Part shown: positions 6,823-14,995 of the stretch, one piece after another
Layout of the letters: every line of letters begins with the position of its first letter
Position numbering within the stretch: the stretch's first letter is position 1
Source of the DNA: CBDCPI01 sp965220245
GTDB lineage: Bacteria; Chloroflexota; Dehalococcoidia; Lucifugimonadales; UBA3495
Assembly (NCBI GenBank): GCA_965220245.1
Contig: CBDCPI010000009.1
Location: forward strand, 1-55,715
Reading direction: 5' to 3'
Length of the DNA: 55,715 bases
Translations under genes and position numbers: made by a program
The notes under the pieces: model-generated
Seen by the model: the letters and a program-made list of their open reading frames with translations, nothing else
Database searches by the model: none
What the model was told of the DNA's origin: nothing

Positions 6823-8534
6823 GCCCGAACCATCTCCCTGCGAGAGGCGTTAGTCATCCCGGTTACTTTTTCGACCAGGTCCCTGACCTTGAACGGGAGT
6901 CCGGTGTACTGGTTGATGGACTCCGCTTTGACCCCCAAAGACCGCAGTATGCCAGCGAACTGGCCCTGGTAATTCAACTCCGGTACGATAACCAAGTCTT
7001 TTTCCCGCAGCTCCGCCAGCATCTTGGGCGGCAGCGGGTTTAAGAAAATGGTGTAATACCAGCTTACGGGGACTCCGGATTCCTTCAACTGGTTGTAGGC
7101 TTCCAGTGCCGGGCCCTTGGAGCCGCCCCAAGGGACCAAGGCTACCTTTTCCTCGGGCCGGTCCCGCTCGTACTCGTCCTCCTCCAGCAACTTTATCTTG
7201 CTGAAGCGGCGCTGGGTCATTTGTACGTGACGCTCTGCCAAGTGGGTCGTGTCTCCCATGTCGTCGTGCTCGCTGCCGTTGGCTACGTAGGCTCCGGGAT
7301 TGCCGGGCAGCGGCATCGGGGAAAGCTCATACCCGGCATAGCGGCGGTAACCGTTATTGCCGGTGTATACCTGCCGGTGCTCCACCTCAATCTTGGAAAG
7401 TTCCGGCTTCGGGATGTTTTGCACCCGCTCCGCCAGCGACATTTCACTCATCAGGATGACCGGCCCTTGGTAACGTTCCGACCAGTTAAAGGCTTTGATC
7501 GCCCCGTAGAAACACTCTTCCACTGTCCCCACGGCGATGATGGGAATCTTGACATCCCCGTGGGCCGGGAACATGCAACTCATCAGGTCGGATTGTTCGG
7601 TCTTGGTGGGCAGGCCGGTGGCCGGCCCGCCCCTTTGCACGTCCACCACCACCAGCGGGATTTCCGCGATCCAACTCAGCCCCAAGCCCTCGCTCATCAG
7701 GGACAGGCCGGGGCCCGAGGTGGCGGTCATGCTCTTCTTACCAGCGAATCCACCGCCCAAAATGGCCGTAATGGACTCTATCTCTGAGCTAACCTGATAA
7801 GCGAATTTCCCCGGCCCCACCAAGTTGCGCTCCATGTAGAGCAGCACCGGCGTGGCTGGCGAAATGGGGTAACCTACGTAAAACTCTAAGCCCGCCGCCA
7901 TCGCCCCCAAGGATAGGGCCTCGTTCCCCTTAAGCATCAGTTGGGCGCCCTCGGGCATTTGCGGCGGGGCCAACTCGCCCAAGGAGAACCCGGACGCGGC
8001 GATATGCTCTCGCCCCAAGTCCATGGCCAGGATGTTTGACCTGATTATTTCCTCGTCGCCGGCACGGCCCCGGCTAAACCTACGGGTAACGAACTCTTCC
8101 AAGAAGTCCTTGGGCATATTGACCAAGTGGGCCAAGGCGCCGATGACCACCATGTTGGCGGCCCGGTTGTTGCCGGTGGACCTGGCCAACTCGTCTACGG
8201 GCAACCCGAAGCCCCTGGCATCGTCTTCCAGTTGAAACTCGTTGGAGTTAAAGATGACTACGCCGCCGTCCCTTACCTCACTCTGGTGGGTCTCGTAGGC
8301 TTCCTCGTTGAAAGCCACCAACACGTCGACATCGTCACCGGGGCTGAGAATGGGGTTGATCGAAATGCGCGCTTGAGTCCAAGTGGGCCCTCCCAGAATT
8401 TGAGAAGGAAAGGTTGCAAAGGTCAAGGCGTGATAGCCAGCATTGGTGGAAGTCTGAGCCAGTCCTTCGGCTGAGGTGACCACTCCTTGGCCGCCTTCCC
8501 CAGCAAATCGAACGACGAAGTCACGCATCTGCAT
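6819..8534 (-). CDS. korA: 2-oxoacid:ferredoxin oxidoreductase, fused gamma-alpha subunit
   Basis: 571-aa subunit with an N-terminal gamma domain (about 1-180, GEGGQG at 12-17, binds CoA-side elements). An alpha pyrimidine-binding domain follows (from about 200, GYPISPAT, then TSGPGLSLMSEGLG and PTKTEQSDL), with a C-terminal transketolase-like domain (VALVPWGGSKG). Gamma-alpha fusion is the standard form of the two-subunit enzyme. The start is the ATG at 8534 with GGGAGG 8 nt upstream; a second ATG lies two codons later. It is the first gene of korAB, ending in the terminator at 5893-5927. Confidence 0.93.
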   Translation of the reverse strand: MQMRDFVVRFAGEGGQGVVTSAEGLAQTSTNAGYHALTFATFPSQILGGPTWTQARISINPILSPGDDVDVLVAFNEEAYETHQSEVRDGGVVIFNSNEFQLEDDARGFGLPVDELARSTGNNRAANMVVIGALAHLVNMPKDFLEEFVTRRFSRGRAGDEEIIRSNILAMDLGREHIAASGFSLGELAPPQMPEGAQLMLKGNEALSLGAMAAGLEFYVGYPISPATPVLLYMERNLVGPGKFAYQVSSEIESITAILGGGFAGKKSMTATSGPGLSLMSEGLGLSWIAEIPLVVVDVQRGGPATGLPTKTEQSDLMSCMFPAHGDVKIPIIAVGTVEECFYGAIKAFNWSERYQGPVILMSEMSLAERVQNIPKPELSKIEVEHRQVYTGNNGYRRYAGYELSPMPLPGNPGAYVANGSEHDDMGDTTHLAERHVQMTQRRFSKIKLLEEDEYERDRPEEKVALVPWGGSKGPALEAYNQLKESGVPVSWYYTIFLNPLPPKMLAELREKDLVIVPELNYQGQFAGILRSLGVKAESINQYTGLPFKVRDLVEKVTGMTNASRREMVRA

Positions 8535-8921
8535 TTAGAAACCTCCCGGGCTGCGTATCATGAACCCCGTATTTCCCCGAATCCAAGAAGTTATATGAGA
8601 CGAGTGAATAAATTGCGGAAATTGGGACTAATAGCGGGGGAAATAGAAAAGGGACCCGATGGTGGTAGGCCGCAGACATTTTAGGGTTTGTCTCATTAGT
8701 GGTTAACGGGACCAGTCTCTGAGGGCTATATCCAGTTTTTAGGCTGTTCCTTCAAGCCGCTCGCTTGTTCTTCCGGTAAAGCCCATGGGGACAGAGTTGG
8801 GCTGGCTTCCAGAAAAGTGTTTACGAATATATCGTATGGCTCAGCCGATGTCAATTAAGTCTGGCTTCCGGACATGCACGAATCTTACCGGTTACGTGAA
8901 CCCACAGACTTACATTGGGTA
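8535..8921. other. Intergenic region between korA and htpX
   Basis: 387 bp between the korA start and the htpX end. No tRNA or repeat was recognised. The only coding-like trace is a 30-codon winged-helix-like fragment at 8594-8684 on the plus strand, listed separately. AT-richer stretches near 8590 and 8830 (TATATGAG, GAATATATCG) may be promoter parts. Confidence 0.5.
8594..8684 (+). pseudogene. Possible remnant of a winged-helix regulator
   Basis: A short frame encodes RVNKLRKLGLIAGEIEKG followed by DGGRPQTF and a stop. This resembles the recognition helix and wing of PadR/ArsR/MarR-like regulators (LxxLGLI...GGRPxxxY). There is no helix-turn-helix before it and nothing after it, so if real it is a degraded fragment. 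It could equally be chance. Confidence 0.2.
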
Positions 8922-9803
8922 TCAATAGTTGGGGCCGGTGTCGCGCAGGCGCCGGACCCGTTCGGCGATGGGCGGGTGCGTCGAAAACAGGTTTGCTATG
9001 GAGAATTGGCTCCGGCCTTCGTCGGATTCTTGGTTCAGTGGATTTACTATGAAAAGGTGGGATGCGCCCTCGGTCACGTTCATGGGACGGGCCCGACTCC
9101 CCTGTTCCAGCTTCTCCAAGGCATTAGCCAGGGCGTGCGGGTTGCCCGAGGTGTGAGCGCCGGTGGCGTCCGCTTGAAACTCTCTGGCGCGAGAAATGGC
9201 CGCACGGATCAAGGTCGAGGCCAGCCCGGCTACCATCGCGACGAGTATCACCCCGATCAGGTTGCCGATGTTCCCCTCGCGGTCCCGCCCGCCGAACATC
9301 ATCCCTATGAATGCGCCCCACTTGGCCATGGTTGCCAACAGCATTATGGCCATTGCCATGGTCGCCACCACCGCCATAATCAGAGTATCGCGGTTGCCCA
9401 CATGGGCCATCTCATGGGCCAACACGCCGCCCAGTTCTTCCCGGGTGAGGATCCGGCGGATGCCCGTCGTCACGGCCACGGCCGCGTGCCGCGGGCTGCG
9501 CCCCGTGGCGAAAGCGTTGGGAGAATCGGACTCGATTTCATACACCTTGGGCATGGGGAGACCGGCTAGCTCAGCCTGCTCGGCGACTATTCGGTAAAGC
9601 TCCGGGTCCTCCTGCTCGGTTACCGGGCGCGAATGGGTCGAGGCCAAGGCGATCTTGTCACTCATCCAATACATGCCGAAATTCAAGAGCAAGGCAATGA
9701 CCAAGAAGATCAGCATCAGCGGAATGCCGCCCAAAGCCAAGCCGATCAGCAGCAGCAGCCCGCTCAGCAGCATCATAAAGAAGAACGTTTTCATGGTATT
9801 CAT
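8922..9803 (-). CDS. htpX: Zinc metalloprotease HtpX
   Basis: Membrane-bound M48B protease that degrades misfolded membrane proteins. Two N-terminal membrane helices (about 5-25 and 29-47) are followed by the zinc motif HEMAH (130-134). A second hydrophobic pair (about 142-200) and the third zinc ligand in AREFQADATG come next. 293 aa, close to the usual 280-300. I chose the ATG at 9803 because it begins right before the first membrane helix and has CGGAG upstream; a start at 9860 adds unrelated residues. Neighbours are unrelated, so it is probably monocistronic. Confidence 0.93.
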   Translation of the reverse strand: MNTMKTFFFMMLLSGLLLLIGLALGGIPLMLIFLVIALLLNFGMYWMSDKIALASTHSRPVTEQEDPELYRIVAEQAELAGLPMPKVYEIESDSPNAFATGRSPRHAAVAVTTGIRRILTREELGGVLAHEMAHVGNRDTLIMAVVATMAMAIMLLATMAKWGAFIGMMFGGRDREGNIGNLIGVILVAMVAGLASTLIRAAISRAREFQADATGAHTSGNPHALANALEKLEQGSRARPMNVTEGASHLFIVNPLNQESDEGRSQFSIANLFSTHPPIAERVRRLRDTGPNY

Positions 9804-9957
9804 GATTGGTTTATACTCCGAGCGTGCGTCAGTTGAGTGGTTGAACTTTAACACCTTCAATTATAGCATTCGGCACTCATTTACGCCGGAATCGAGGACG
9901 CCGGGGCAGGGGCTTTATTATCCCAAGAACCCCGTCTCAACTGTCATTCCAGAACTC

Positions 9958-10074
9958 CGCCTCAACTGTCATTCCGAACGCAGTGAGGAATCTAAAATTC
10001 TTCGACGGCAGAACGATGCGAAGGACAAGGACTTTAGACCCCTCGCTCTGCTCGGGGTGACAATTAAATGACCC
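9958..10074. repeat. Inverted-repeat element B (TCTAAAAT family)
   Basis: About 115 bp. The left arm is CTGTCATTCCGAACGCAGTG followed by AGGAATCTAAAATT; the right arm is CTTTAGACCCCTCGCTCTGC followed by TCGGGGTGACAATTAA. The arms are inverted copies of each other. A second partial left end (CTCAACTGTCATTCC) lies just upstream at about 9935. No direct flanking repeat was seen, so this copy is decayed or truncated. Confidence 0.6.
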
Positions 10075-10103
10075 TTGAGGCCGGGGAAGCCAATTGCGGT
10101 CCG

Positions 10104-10133
10104 TTGACATGCTTAGAGACATAGTGATATATT
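10104..10133 (+). promoter_or_regulatory. Sigma70-type promoter for etfB
   Basis: TTGACA at 10104-10109, 18-nt spacer, TATATT at 10128-10133. Predicted transcription start near 10140, about 40 nt before the etfB start codon. Confidence 0.6.
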
Positions 10134-10181
10134 TCACACAGTCCGGCCCCGCTGGGGTCCCGGGCTTGAGGAGGAACCGCC

Positions 10182-10982
10182 ATGCCCTTGAAGATCGCCG
10201 TGCTGGCAAAGCAGGTCATCGATCCGGAGATGCCCACGGCGGCTTTCCGTATCGATGCCGAAGCCAAGAAAGTGGTGCCTCCCGCCAACATTCCTCCGGT
10301 GGTCAACGGCTTTGATGAAAACGCCGTAGAGGCCGCGTTACAAATCAAGGATTCTCAAGAAGCGTCCATCACCGTGATTTCCAGCGGGACTTCCTTCGCC
10401 CTCGACGTGATGAAAAAACCCCTGTCCATGGGCGCCGATGAGTTGGTGCTCCTCCAAGACGACGCCTTTGAAAACACGGTGGACAGCTTTCTTACCGCCC
10501 AAGTCTTGACCCGGGCAATCAATAAGCTGGACGGGTTTGACCTGATCATCTGCGGCCGTCAGGCTTCCGACTGGGATAACGCTCAAGTGCCCCTTGGGGT
10601 GGCGGAGATTCTGGGCGTCTCCTGTATCGCGCTCTGCCGCAAAGTCGAAGTGAAAGACGGCGCCGTCGTAGCGGAGTGCACGACTCCCGGCGGATATGAA
10701 GTCATCGAAGCCCCCTTGCCCGCCTTGGTGACCGTCAGCAACGAGTTGGGCCAGCCCCGCTATCCGACGCTGCGGGGAATTATGGCGGCTACCCGCAAGC
10801 GTCCGATAATCTGGGATGCCGCCGAGTTGGGGATGGACTCGGCGCAACTGAAGCCCCGGGTGACTCTCCGGGACCTGTTCGTGCCCCAGAGTGGCCAAGA
10901 ATGCGAGTTTGTAGAAGGGGAGAACGGGGCCGATGCTGGTCGTCAATTGGCCTTGAGACTGCGGGAAGACAAGCTCATTTGA
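10182..10982 (+). CDS. etfB: Electron transfer flavoprotein beta subunit
   Basis: EtfB/FixA-type protein, 266 aa, binding AMP or NAD/FAD at the subunit interface with EtfA. Typical features are the KIAVLAKQV start, the NGFDENAVEAALQIK segment (about 42-57), ALSMGAD-like PLSMGADELVLL, and the GRQASDWDNAQVP stretch. The ATG follows GAGGAACC. The complex passes electrons from acyl-CoA or other flavin dehydrogenases to quinone, or may bifurcate; sequence alone does not separate these. etfA follows after a small gene at 11115, and a promoter lies upstream. Confidence 0.94.
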   Translation: MPLKIAVLAKQVIDPEMPTAAFRIDAEAKKVVPPANIPPVVNGFDENAVEAALQIKDSQEASITVISSGTSFALDVMKKPLSMGADELVLLQDDAFENTVDSFLTAQVLTRAINKLDGFDLIICGRQASDWDNAQVPLGVAEILGVSCIALCRKVEVKDGAVVAECTTPGGYEVIEAPLPALVTVSNELGQPRYPTLRGIMAATRKRPIIWDAAELGMDSAQLKPRVTLRDLFVPQSGQECEFVEGENGADAGRQLALRLREDKLI

Positions 10983-11114
10983 CCGATCAGCTTTCCGGTT
11001 GGTGACCTCCAACTTGACACCTGGTTTGGCATTTATAGCTTATAGACCGCAGAGGCGTGCCGGCGTCAAATAGCACTTGATAGCCAAGTCTATCAAACAG
11101 ATAGGGGCTGGGTT

Positions 11115-11351
11115 ATGGCAGTCGGCGAAATGGACTCCGGCAGGCTGGGAATCCTCGAAGGACGGATAGCCGAGCAGTCTCTGGCAATCCAAGATTTGCG
11201 GGAAGGGTTGCGGGAAGTCAACGCCCGCATCGACGGGGTGAATGCCCGCATCGACGGAGTGAATGCCCGTATTGACCGGCTGTTCCTCGCGATGCTGGGC
11301 ATCGGAGCGGCTCAAATCGCACTGCTGATGACGCTGGTGGTTCGGGGCTAA
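11115..11351 (+). CDS. Small coiled-coil membrane-anchored protein
   Basis: 78 aa. A central coiled coil is built from the 7-residue unit VNARIDG repeated about 2.5 times (about 36-55), encoded by 21-nt direct repeats. A C-terminal hydrophobic segment (about 56-75, LFLAMLGIGAAQIALLMTL) looks like a membrane anchor. The ATG at 11115 has the weak upstream GGGGCTGGG. No function is known to me. It sits between etfB and etfA on the same strand, so it may be translated with them. Similar tail-anchored coiled coils are common in Chloroflexota genomes. Confidence 0.6.
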   Translation: MAVGEMDSGRLGILEGRIAEQSLAIQDLREGLREVNARIDGVNARIDGVNARIDRLFLAMLGIGAAQIALLMTLVVRG

Positions 11352-11387
11352 CCAAGTATTTTTCGCATGTTCAGGGATTAGGAGTGT

Positions 11388-12389
11388 ATGATGGCAGAGG
11401 CCAAGGGAGTGCTGGTCTTAGGAGAGGTAGCCGACGGAGGCTTGACTCTCGTCTCCCAGGAGATGCTGGCCGCCGCGCGCAAGATCGCCGACGATACCGG
11501 TGAAGAGCTGTGCATCGGCCTGCTGGGCGTCAGCGTCCAAGAGGCGGCCCAGCAAGCGATTAGCTACGGCGCCGACCGGGCATTCGCGGTCACTCACCCT
11601 TTGCTCGGGGATTACCAGGTGGACCTTTACCTGTCCGCCATCGAAGCCCTTTGCCGGGACTTGGCCCCCAACATAATCTTGATTCCCCGGACCAACGAGG
11701 GAAGGGAACTGGCTCCCCGTCTCGCCTTTCGCTTGGGTGTAGGCTTGGCCCAAGATTGCTTGGAGGTGTTGGTGGACCCGGCGGAGCGCCGGCTGCTGGC
11801 CAACCGCCCGGTATACGGCGGCAACGCGGTCGCGGTGGTTAGCTGCGACTACACTCCCCAGATTGCGGCCGTCCGGCCCAAGGTCTACGAGCCGCTCGAG
11901 GCCGACCCGTCCCGCCAAGGGCAAGTGGTGTCTTTCCCGGTGGAGTTGGACCCTTCCCAAGCTCGGACCCGCATAGTACAACGAGTCGAGGAAGAAGCCA
12001 CCGGGGTCAAACTCGAAGACGCCCGGGTGGTAGTTTCCGGCGGCCGCGGGCTGGGAGGCCCGGAACCCTTCCAAAGTCTCGAGGAATTGGCCAAGGTCAT
12101 GGGCGGAGCCGTGGGGGCATCGAGAGCCGCCGTCGATTCCGGTTGGGTCCCCGTGTCCTATCAGGTGGGGCTTACCGGCAAGACGATAACCCCTGACCTC
12201 TACATCACGGTGGCGATTTCCGGAGCGAGCCAACACATGGCGGGTTGTTCCGGCGCCAGAGTAATCGTAGCCATCAACAAAGACGCGGAAGCCAACATCT
12301 TCAAAGAGGCCCGTTACGGCGTGGTTGGCGACTGGGAGCAGGTAGTGCCCGCGTTTACCGAGGCGGTGCGGGAGCTAATCCAGAGTTAA
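11388..12389 (+). CDS. etfA: Electron transfer flavoprotein alpha subunit
   Basis: EtfA/FixB-type protein, 333 aa. The C-terminal FAD domain is complete: VVSGGRGLGG (about 213-222), GASRAAVDSGWVP, QVGLTGKTITPDLY, and ISGASQHMAGC followed by INKDAEANIFKEARYGVVGD. The start is one of two adjacent ATGs at 11388 and 11391, preceded by GGATTAGGAG. It works with etfB about 400 nt upstream; the gap holds the small coiled-coil gene. No ETF-quinone oxidoreductase lies in the window. Confidence 0.95.
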   Translation: MMAEAKGVLVLGEVADGGLTLVSQEMLAAARKIADDTGEELCIGLLGVSVQEAAQQAISYGADRAFAVTHPLLGDYQVDLYLSAIEALCRDLAPNIILIPRTNEGRELAPRLAFRLGVGLAQDCLEVLVDPAERRLLANRPVYGGNAVAVVSCDYTPQIAAVRPKVYEPLEADPSRQGQVVSFPVELDPSQARTRIVQRVEEEATGVKLEDARVVVSGGRGLGGPEPFQSLEELAKVMGGAVGASRAAVDSGWVPVSYQVGLTGKTITPDLYITVAISGASQHMAGCSGARVIVAINKDAEANIFKEARYGVVGDWEQVVPAFTEAVRELIQS

Positions 12390-12509
12390 GAGACCTCTGA
12401 CCGCAGGCTATTGCCCCCGTAAACAAGCTCCTGAAGAGCGGCTTTAACCGTCAAGGGTCTCCCCTCTTTCCCTAAGCGGGTGTTTAATTAAGTCCTCGCA
12501 ACCGGTAAT

Positions 12510-12600
12510 CTGTCACCCTGAGCAAAGCGAAGGGTCTAAACTCCTTGAGAGTGCTGCTGCCCAAGCATTTTAGATTCCTCACTCCGTTCGGAATGACAAG
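12510..12600. repeat. Inverted-repeat element C (TCTAAAAT family)
   Basis: About 90 bp. The left arm CTGTCACCCTGAGCAAAGCG continues AAGGGTCTAAACTC; the right arm ATTTTAGATTCCTCACTCCG continues TTCGGAATGACAAG. It lacks the outer AGGGTCTTTT ends and the 12-bp flanks of copies A, E and F. Confidence 0.6.
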
Positions 12601-12630
12601 AGCGAGCTACAATTGGTTTTTAGGCGCCCT

Positions 12631-14037
12631 CTAAGCCTCCGGGGGCCTCATGGTGTGCCAAGGGGTGGCTTGCTCATAAGCGTGAGCTACTTTAAGAATC
12701 TTGTCTTCCCCACCGGGACGGCTTCCTATCTGAATACCGATGGGTAGGCCGTCCTCGCTAAAGCCGCAGGGCACCGAGGCCGCCGGGGCGCTGGCCAGGT
12801 TGAACAAGCGGGTGAGCAGGTAAGGCAACCGGGCCGCGTTTTCCTTGCTCGTGATCTGCGGATCGTCCTCAATGGGTTGGGCTGGCCGCCCGCAGGTGGG
12901 CAACACCAGCACATCGTATTTTTCCAGTGCCTGATGCACTTCTTCCCGGAGCAGGCTCCTCAGCTTTTGCGCTTTGTAATAGGCCTGGGCTGGCAAGATG
13001 CTGCCCACTAGCTGCTGGATTCGGACGTCGTGGCCATAGTCGTCCAAACGCTCCCGGACCCAATCTTTGTGGGCCAAGGCCGGTTCCACCGCCAGTAATA
13101 TAGACGACGCTGCGCTGGCGGTGGCAGTCAACGGCAGCGAGACATTCTCCACCGTTGCGCCGAGTTCTCCCAGCACCGTGATAGCTTTCACCACCGCGTC
13201 TCTGGTTTCCGGCTCGACCAAGTCGCTGTTGATCTGCTCGGTAATCACGCCTACCCGAAGGCCCTGGATATTTCCATCCAAGGCTTGCCGGTAGTCCGGC
13301 GCCGGTAGGTCCCAAGTGTAGGGGTCTTGAGGGTCGTGGCCAGCGATGGCGCCTAGCGTAATTGCGGCGTCCTCCACCGTTCGTGAGATGGGGCCGACCG
13401 TATCCATGCTCCACACCCCGCGCATGACGCCATAACGGCTTACCAACCCCCAACTGGGCCGGAGGCCGACCAGACCGCACCAAGTGGCGGGGAAGCGGAT
13501 GGAACCGCCGGTGTCCTCACCCAAAGAAGTGGCGCACATGAACGCGGCGGTGGCGGCGCCGGAACCGCTGCTGGAGCCGCCGGTGTACCTTTGCAGGTCC
13601 CAAGGGTTTTTGGGGGTGCTGAACCGGTGGGAGAAACCGGTAATCGCGAACTCCGTCAGGTTGGTCTTTCCCAACAGGACCGCGCCGGCTTTCTTTAGAT
13701 TGGCGACCACCGTGGCGTCCTCTTCCGGAACAAAGTCCGCCAAGAACCTGGAGCCCCCGGTAGAGCGGAGGCCCCGGGTCAGGAACTGGTCCTTTACCGC
13801 TACGGGGACGCCGTGCATCGGCCCCAGATAATTGCCCCGGGCGATCGCGTCCTCGGCCTCCCGGGCGGCTTGCAGGGCCTGCTCCCGGGAGATGGTCAAG
13901 TAGGCGTTGAACTTAAAGTCCAAGGCGTCAATTCGGTCCAGATAAGCCTCCGTCGCTTCCACCGGCGAGACTTCCTTGCTGCCGATGAGACGCGAGAGGT
14001 CGGACGCAGAGAGAAAGGGTAGTTCGGACTGGTCCAC
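12631..14037 (-). CDS. Amidase signature family hydrolase
   Basis: 468-aa amidase (AS superfamily), cytoplasmic. The Ser-cisSer-Lys triad is visible as K82 (VAVKD), S155 in the GGSSSGSG loop and S179 (DTGGSIRFP). The C-terminus has the GLPIGIQIG segment of the family. It cleaves an amide bond, but the substrate is unknown. A separate gatA occurs at 44547, so this is a catabolic or transamidase-like paralogue. The 63-aa GatC-like gene upstream at 14240 on the same strand suggests a small partner subunit, as in AtzE-AtzG. An ATG start is present, but no strong ribosome-binding site was seen. Confidence 0.92.
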   Translation of the reverse strand: MDQSELPFLSASDLSRLIGSKEVSPVEATEAYLDRIDALDFKFNAYLTISREQALQAAREAEDAIARGNYLGPMHGVPVAVKDQFLTRGLRSTGGSRFLADFVPEEDATVVANLKKAGAVLLGKTNLTEFAITGFSHRFSTPKNPWDLQRYTGGSSSGSGAATAAFMCATSLGEDTGGSIRFPATWCGLVGLRPSWGLVSRYGVMRGVWSMDTVGPISRTVEDAAITLGAIAGHDPQDPYTWDLPAPDYRQALDGNIQGLRVGVITEQINSDLVEPETRDAVVKAITVLGELGATVENVSLPLTATASAASSILLAVEPALAHKDWVRERLDDYGHDVRIQQLVGSILPAQAYYKAQKLRSLLREEVHQALEKYDVLVLPTCGRPAQPIEDDPQITSKENAARLPYLLTRLFNLASAPAASVPCGFSEDGLPIGIQIGSRPGGEDKILKVAHAYEQATPWHTMRPPEA

Positions 14038-14239
14038 GGTGGTCTCTCCTATGCGATAAATGGTAGATCCAAGGTAAACTCAGGCCCACAACGCCCGCAG
14101 GTCGCCCCATTTGGTATAGCCATTGGGAAAGGACGGCTCGTCATCCGTCGCTGCGGCGCAGGCCTGAACTGGCCTGGGGGCCAGTGATGGGCCCAAGCCT
14201 CGGGTAAGCAGGACTATGTGACGGAACGATTAACCGGGC

Positions 14240-14431
14240 CTAACCGCTTTGGGTGGGAGGCATGATGATGGGCAGGGGCTCTACGTCATCCAAGCCCGGT
14301 GGGTTAATCTGGTCCAAGGCTTCCAACAGGGCGTTGAGGCTGTACATTACTTCGGTCAATTCCGGCTCCTGTATATCCAGCCCCACCGCCTTGCCCAAAG
14401 CCCTTATTTCGTCTTGATTGAGGTCCGCCAT
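14240..14431 (-). CDS. GatC/AtzG-like small subunit
   Basis: 63 aa. The sequence has the amphipathic helix-turn of GatC-like proteins, with hydrophobic ladder IRALGKAVGLDI, then EVMYSLNALLEALDQI (about 27-42). The PP-acidic tail DDVEPLPI (about 48-55) follows. GatC and AtzG wrap around an amidase partner; the amidase gene lies about 200 nt downstream on the same strand. The canonical gatC of this genome is at 44242. The call rests on pattern, size and neighbour and is not certain. Confidence 0.65.
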   Translation of the reverse strand: MADLNQDEIRALGKAVGLDIQEPELTEVMYSLNALLEALDQINPPGLDDVEPLPIIMPPTQSG

Positions 14432-14610
14432 AGCAACCCCCGTACAATTTCAGTCTTTCTAGTCTACATACTCCCCGAAAACCCTCGAGCCGTCAAGCGG
14501 ACATATTGAGCCGTCGCTTCGGTTGGGCTATACTCCCGTCGACCCGAGGAGCCCTTGGCCAGTCAGTCCAAGGTTGCTGAGGGCGTGTTTGCTCCTTATC
14601 TTGCAGAGGA

Positions 14611-14946
14611 TTGAGTAACAGAGTTATGGTGGTGAATTCGGATAGCGCCGTGGACCTGGGCCTTGAGTCGTCTTTCAACAAACTTCCGGCGTGGATTGCG
14701 GTGGGAGTAGAGTCCTTCTATTTGGTCCACGGTAAGAAAGGATACCTATTGCTCTCCACCGAGTGCCCCCACGCCGGAAGCGAAGTATCCAAGCAGGCCG
14801 ACGTGTTCCTGTGCCCCGACCACGGTTGGCGGTTCGAGTTGACCCAAGGGGTATGTGTCAACGGCCCCCGGGCCAAGATGTACACCTTCCCGGTGACGGT
14901 CCAAGACGGACACCTGATCGCGGACCTGACCGAGCAACTGGACTGA
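14611..14946 (+). CDS. Rieske-type ferredoxin
   Basis: 111-aa soluble Rieske protein. The cluster motif is CPH (C-x-H) and CPDHGW (C-x2-H) with 13 residues between, slightly shorter than the usual 15-17. The ferredoxin-like length and GVCVNGPRAKMYTFPV strand fit an electron carrier for an oxygenase, or an assimilatory component. The start is TTG 14611 or ATG 14626; AGAGGA ends just before the TTG and is too close, so the ATG may be right. It may serve the Rieske oxygenase at 29222, but that is distant. Confidence 0.85.
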   Translation: MSNRVMVVNSDSAVDLGLESSFNKLPAWIAVGVESFYLVHGKKGYLLLSTECPHAGSEVSKQADVFLCPDHGWRFELTQGVCVNGPRAKMYTFPVTVQDGHLIADLTEQLD

Positions 14947-14995
14947 GCTCTCTACGGAGTAGGGCTCCTTAGACTCTCACCCCAAGCCAAACTCC

